This document shows, piece after piece, positions 54,799 through 57,738 of a stretch of DNA of 57,738 nucleotides. A model generated the notes under the pieces. The model searched no databases and was not told where the DNA came from. It saw only the letters and a list, made by a program, of their open reading frames with translations. Each line of letters starts with the position of its first letter. The stretch's first letter is position 1. The position numbers and the translations under genes were made by a program. Source of the DNA: an uncultured Desulfobacteraceae bacterium (GTDB lineage: Bacteria; Desulfobacterota; Desulfobacteria; Desulfobacterales; Desulfatirhabdiaceae); assembly GCA_903953895.1 (NCBI GenBank), contig CAJBLH010000050.1, forward strand, positions 1-57,738, given 5' to 3'.

Positions 54799-57570
54799 CT
54801 ATGCCGGTAGCCATTTTTTCAGCCGGTCCGCTAACTCATGCGGAGACACCGGCTTGGAAACATAGTCATTCATCCCCGCCTCCAGACACTTCTCACGGTC
54901 GCCCACTATGGCATGAGCGGTCATGGCGATAATTGGAATTACGAAGGATGAAGGAGAATCGCCTGTTTGCGCTTTATTCCTCATTTCTAATTCGTAATTC
55001 CGAATTCGCCTCGTGGCTTCCAGCCCATCCATCACCGGCATCTGCACGTCCATCAGGATCAGGTCGTAGGGAAGTGTTTCCACCGCTTTAAGCGCCTCGG
55101 CGCCATTGGCCACGGCATCCGCCCGCAGTCCCAGCTTATTCAGAATGCCCAGGGCCACCTGCTGGTTGGTGATGTTATCCTCTGCCAACAGGATACGCGC
55201 CTTGCTGCCGGCAAACAAGCCCAGTATGTCTCGGGCTGAATGACGTGTTACAATGGACTGTGGGTGCGCCGCCGCATCCGGGTCCGTCAGAGACAGAGAC
55301 AGCACGCTCTTCAGTTCCTGTTGGTGTATCGGCTTGTTCAGATAGCCGACAAAGCCTATCTTTTCAAAGCGCAGGGCGTCGCCCCTTACCCCCATTGAAG
55401 TCAACATCACCAATCGGATACCGGCCAGACGATCATCGGCCTTGATAGCCAAACCAAGCGATTCGCCGTCCATCCCCGGCATCTGCATGTCGATTACAGC
55501 GATCCGGTACGAGTCGCCCTCATCCACCGCCTGCCTCAGCGTTTCGAGTGCTGCAAAACCATCCGGAGCTTCGGAGGGCCGCATTCCCCACGAATTCAAT
55601 CGCAAGGTCAGGATTTCGCGGTTTGTGGCGTTGTCATCCACGATCAGAACCCGCACATTGTACAAGTCCGCGGGCGGTGGCATTTCCAAATGACCACTAT
55701 CAGGTTGTTTACTCAGCCGTGAGGTAAACCAGAATTCCGAACCCTTGCCGACTTCGCTCTCAACACCCACTTCCCCGCCCATCAGTTCGGCCAGTTGTTT
55801 CGTTATGGCCAGGCCCAAACCAGTGCCGCCGTATTGCCGCGTGGTTGAAGCGTCCGCCTGGGTAAAATTGGCAAATATAAGACTTTTCTTGTCCTCAGGA
55901 ATACCGATACCGGTATCGTGTACCTCAAAGCGCAGAAGGACATTGTCTTCATTATTTTCAATCAGTTTGGCGCGAACCGATATTTCGCCGTGATGGGTAA
56001 ACTTGACGGCATTGCCCGCTAGATTGGTGAGAATCTGACGCAACCGGCCCGGATCACCCTGAAGCAGCGTCGGTACGTCAGGATCGGCGGCACAGAGAAT
56101 ATCCAGATTCTTCTGATGAGCATGTACGGCCAGACTGGCGGTGAAATCATCCAACAGGACGGATAAATCAAAATCCAGCATTTCCAGATCGAGCTTCTTA
56201 GCCTCGATTTTAGAGAAATCGAGAATGTCGTTGATCAAGCCAAGCAGTGATTCGGCGCTGCTGCGCACGATTTCAGCGTAGCGTCGCTGTTCGCCATTCA
56301 GCTCCATATCCAGCAACAACCCGGTCATGCCGATGATACCGTTCATGGGGGTTCTGATCTCATGGCTCATATTGGCCAGAAACTCGCTTTTTGCGGCGCT
56401 GGCCATTTCGGCTTGCGCCGCCATGTTGTTGGCCCGTACATTCGCCTCCTTGAGTTCTTCCTCTGCGCGCTTGCGATCTGTGATATCCACAAAAGTTTCA
56501 AGCAAGACCGGTTCGCCGTTCATTTCGATTTCGATGACACTCTTTAGAATCGGAATTTCTCGGCCGTCCTGGTGCCGAAGAATTTGTTCAGAGCTGTCAA
56601 CTTCCTGATGCAAGTCCAGAATTGGACATTCGTTCTGCGATGATATACCAAAATACGTTTCGCATTTCTTGCCGTAAAGAACGGTCGCGTCATCCACACC
56701 GGTGATCATGACAACGTATTGGTTCGCCCAACGGATCATCCGGTCCCTTCCGATCAGCACAACCCCGAAGGGGCTTCTGTCGAGAATTGTTTTCAAATTT
56801 TCATTCGCGCGGATCAACTCCTGTTCAGCCAGCCTGCGCGCTGTAAGATCGGTATCAACACCGCGATAACCGACCAGATCGCCGTTCTCATCAAGAATCG
56901 GCGCCCCGTTGGTTGAGAACAGAACCTCGCGGCCGTCTTTGGTGATACACCAGTTTTCAAAATTTATGATCTGTAATTTTTGCTTGGCTAACTCTCCGAA
57001 TGCAATCCGCGCAAGCTGCGCTTTTTTATCGATCATAAAATCATAGAAGGCTTTACCGATCATCTCATCGGGCCTGTAACCCAGATGCTTCTCGACTTTC
57101 GGGCTGCAATAGGTATAGCGCCCTTCGACATCGATATCCCAGACCCAATCTGACATACAGTCAATGATTGTCTGAAGAACTCGGTTGGCATTCTCGGCTG
57201 ATTTTGTGCGTTCCAGCACCCTTTTCTCCAGTTCCTCATTCAAGATATGCAATGCCCTTTCCGCCCGCTTGCGATAGGTAATATCGCGGCCGATTCCCAG
57301 AAAGGCAGTGGCTCCGGCGGTGGAATCCAACACAAGAGAGGTATTCGATATGAACCAGAGCCAGTTCCCATTTTTATGCCGGATACGATGTTCAAGTCCG
57401 CTCTGATTGGCTCCGGATACCATCGTTTGCTGGAGAATCACCTTGCATGGCGGGAGTTCCTTGGGATGGGCAAAATGATCAAAGGGCATGCCGATCAGTT
57501 CGCTGGGAAGATACCCTAGCAGAAATTCCACGTTGGGCGCTACATAGGTGATGATTCCCTCCGGAGACAA
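54799..57570 (-). CDS. PAS-containing hybrid histidine kinase, N-terminally truncated
   Basis: A 923-residue kinase read from TTG 57570, but coding homology continues upstream in frame (YENVNDLIYT) to a stop at 57601-57603. So the start is not native and the first PAS domain is cut. Domains: PAS1 ([21 protein letters not shown]), PAS2 ([24 protein letters not shown]), PAS3 ([18 protein letters not shown]), HisKA with H403 ([11 protein letters not shown]), HATPase, receiver 1 with D694 and receiver 2 with D841. The kinase-receiver part is a paralogue of the 41509 kinase. Whatever lay upstream was probably displaced by an insertion. No HPt domain. Confidence 0.85.
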   Translation of the reverse strand: MSPEGIITYVAPNVEFLLGYLPSELIGMPFDHFAHPKELPPCKVILQQTMVSGANQSGLEHRIRHKNGNWLWFISNTSLVLDSTAGATAFLGIGRDITYRKRAERALHILNEELEKRVLERTKSAENANRVLQTIIDCMSDWVWDIDVEGRYTYCSPKVEKHLGYRPDEMIGKAFYDFMIDKKAQLARIAFGELAKQKLQIINFENWCITKDGREVLFSTNGAPILDENGDLVGYRGVDTDLTARRLAEQELIRANENLKTILDRSPFGVVLIGRDRMIRWANQYVVMITGVDDATVLYGKKCETYFGISSQNECPILDLHQEVDSSEQILRHQDGREIPILKSVIEIEMNGEPVLLETFVDITDRKRAEEELKEANVRANNMAAQAEMASAAKSEFLANMSHEIRTPMNGIIGMTGLLLDMELNGEQRRYAEIVRSSAESLLGLINDILDFSKIEAKKLDLEMLDFDLSVLLDDFTASLAVHAHQKNLDILCAADPDVPTLLQGDPGRLRQILTNLAGNAVKFTHHGEISVRAKLIENNEDNVLLRFEVHDTGIGIPEDKKSLIFANFTQADASTTRQYGGTGLGLAITKQLAELMGGEVGVESEVGKGSEFWFTSRLSKQPDSGHLEMPPPADLYNVRVLIVDDNATNREILTLRLNSWGMRPSEAPDGFAALETLRQAVDEGDSYRIAVIDMQMPGMDGESLGLAIKADDRLAGIRLVMLTSMGVRGDALRFEKIGFVGYLNKPIHQQELKSVLSLSLTDPDAAAHPQSIVTRHSARDILGLFAGSKARILLAEDNITNQQVALGILNKLGLRADAVANGAEALKAVETLPYDLILMDVQMPVMDGLEATRRIRNYELEMRNKAQTGDSPSSFVIPIIAMTAHAIVGDREKCLEAGMNDYVSKPVSPHELADRLKKWLPA
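54935..55001. repeat. In-frame palindromic insertion in receiver 2 of the second kinase
   Basis: GGAATTACGAA (54935-54945) and TTCGTAATTCC (54991-55001) form the same 11-bp perfect inverted repeat as at 44142-44201, and lie at the same position of the receiver domain, encoding [17 protein letters not shown] between RIRN and IPIIAMTAH. Confidence 0.8.
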
Positions 57571-57600
57571 TGTGTAGATAAGATCATTGACATTTTCGTA

Positions 57601-57738
57601 TCATTTTTAAATTTTATGGCTGAGCTAAAAATATTGATTGCAAAAACGCCTTCAATGATTGTATAGACCGATTCTAATGACACCAGAAAATACTACCAAA
57701 ATTTTAGACAGCATTCAACCAGAGATTCAAAAGATCGA
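57601..57738. mobile_element. Probable left end of a mobile element (IS-like)
   Basis: Kinase homology stops at 57600 and AT-rich non-coding sequence follows, with a new plus-strand gene starting at 57677. Its inward-reading start region (TGAGCTAAAAATA at 57622-57634) resembles the inward-reading end at the left side of the window (TGAGTCGAAAAAGTA), as imperfect terminal inverted repeats would. The identity is not proven. Confidence 0.3.
57677..57738 (+). CDS. Start of an unknown gene running off the window, possibly a transposase
   Basis: ATG 57677 opens a frame to the right edge: MTPENTTKILDSIQPEIQKI. No ribosome site is evident and the family is not recognised. Its place just inside the presumed element end suggests a transposase. 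Confidence 0.35.
   Translation, partial: MTPENTTKILDSIQPEIQKI

Overview
The window looks like chromosomal sequence from an anaerobic, Gram-negative bacterium of the Desulfobacterota (Desulfobacterales-like) type. This is inference from gene content: a sodium-pumping decarboxylase operon with a separate biotin carrier, an orphan CooC ATPase, a five-gene branched-chain amino acid ABC transporter, many hybrid histidine kinases, and interspersed GC-rich palindromes. No rRNA, tRNA or CRISPR array was found.

Layout. 1-4.3 kb is accessory: a type III restriction gene (res) missing its 5' third, with what looks like the end of a mobile element in front of it, then three small unknown or secreted proteins. 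4.7-9 kb has an MFS exporter, a long phosphate acetyltransferase (pta) without ackA, and a decayed gene. 9-13.4 kb is a large secreted BACON/VWA repeat protein split by a frameshift. 13.4-18.7 kb holds an MNT-HEPN protein, htpG, a SYLF lipid-binding protein, small proteins and a histidine phosphatase. 18.8-22.6 kb is a tightly overlapping four-gene glycan operon (GT-B glycosyltransferase, NodB-like deacetylase, STELLO/DUF288-like glycosyltransferase, HAD phosphatase), followed by a class II aldolase. 24-33 kb is mostly housekeeping on the minus strand (hisD, a metallo-beta-lactamase-fold hydrolase, prmA, CBS protein, histone-deacetylase-like enzyme, cooC), then a phasin-like protein, a TIM-barrel isomerase and a ThDP enzyme. 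33.4-41 kb has uvrB, a Uma2 protein with a repeat-built coiled coil, aroB, and, divergent from aroB, a fused DAHP synthase-prephenate dehydratase gene. 41.5-57.6 kb has two related hybrid histidine kinases flanking a CBS-ACT protein, livKHMGF and a decarboxylase operon. The second kinase is cut off at its N-terminus near the right edge, where another element seems to begin.

The most striking system is the aromatic one. The gene at 37994-39871 fuses the first enzyme of the shikimate pathway to prephenate dehydratase plus an ACT domain. It is preceded by a complete phenylalanine attenuator: a 26-codon leader peptide with seven Phe codons (FFF-GR-FFF-S-F), a 1:2 hairpin inside the leader, a 2:3 antiterminator pairing, and a 13-bp perfect 3:4 terminator followed by a T tract and a second terminator. 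With aroB divergent next to it, this is a compact phenylalanine-sensing module controlling flux into and out of the shikimate pathway.

Secondary points of interest are the STELLO-like glycan operon, an in-frame palindromic insertion shared by the last receiver domains of both hybrid kinases, and a gamma-type decarboxylase subunit with a large extracytoplasmic domain.
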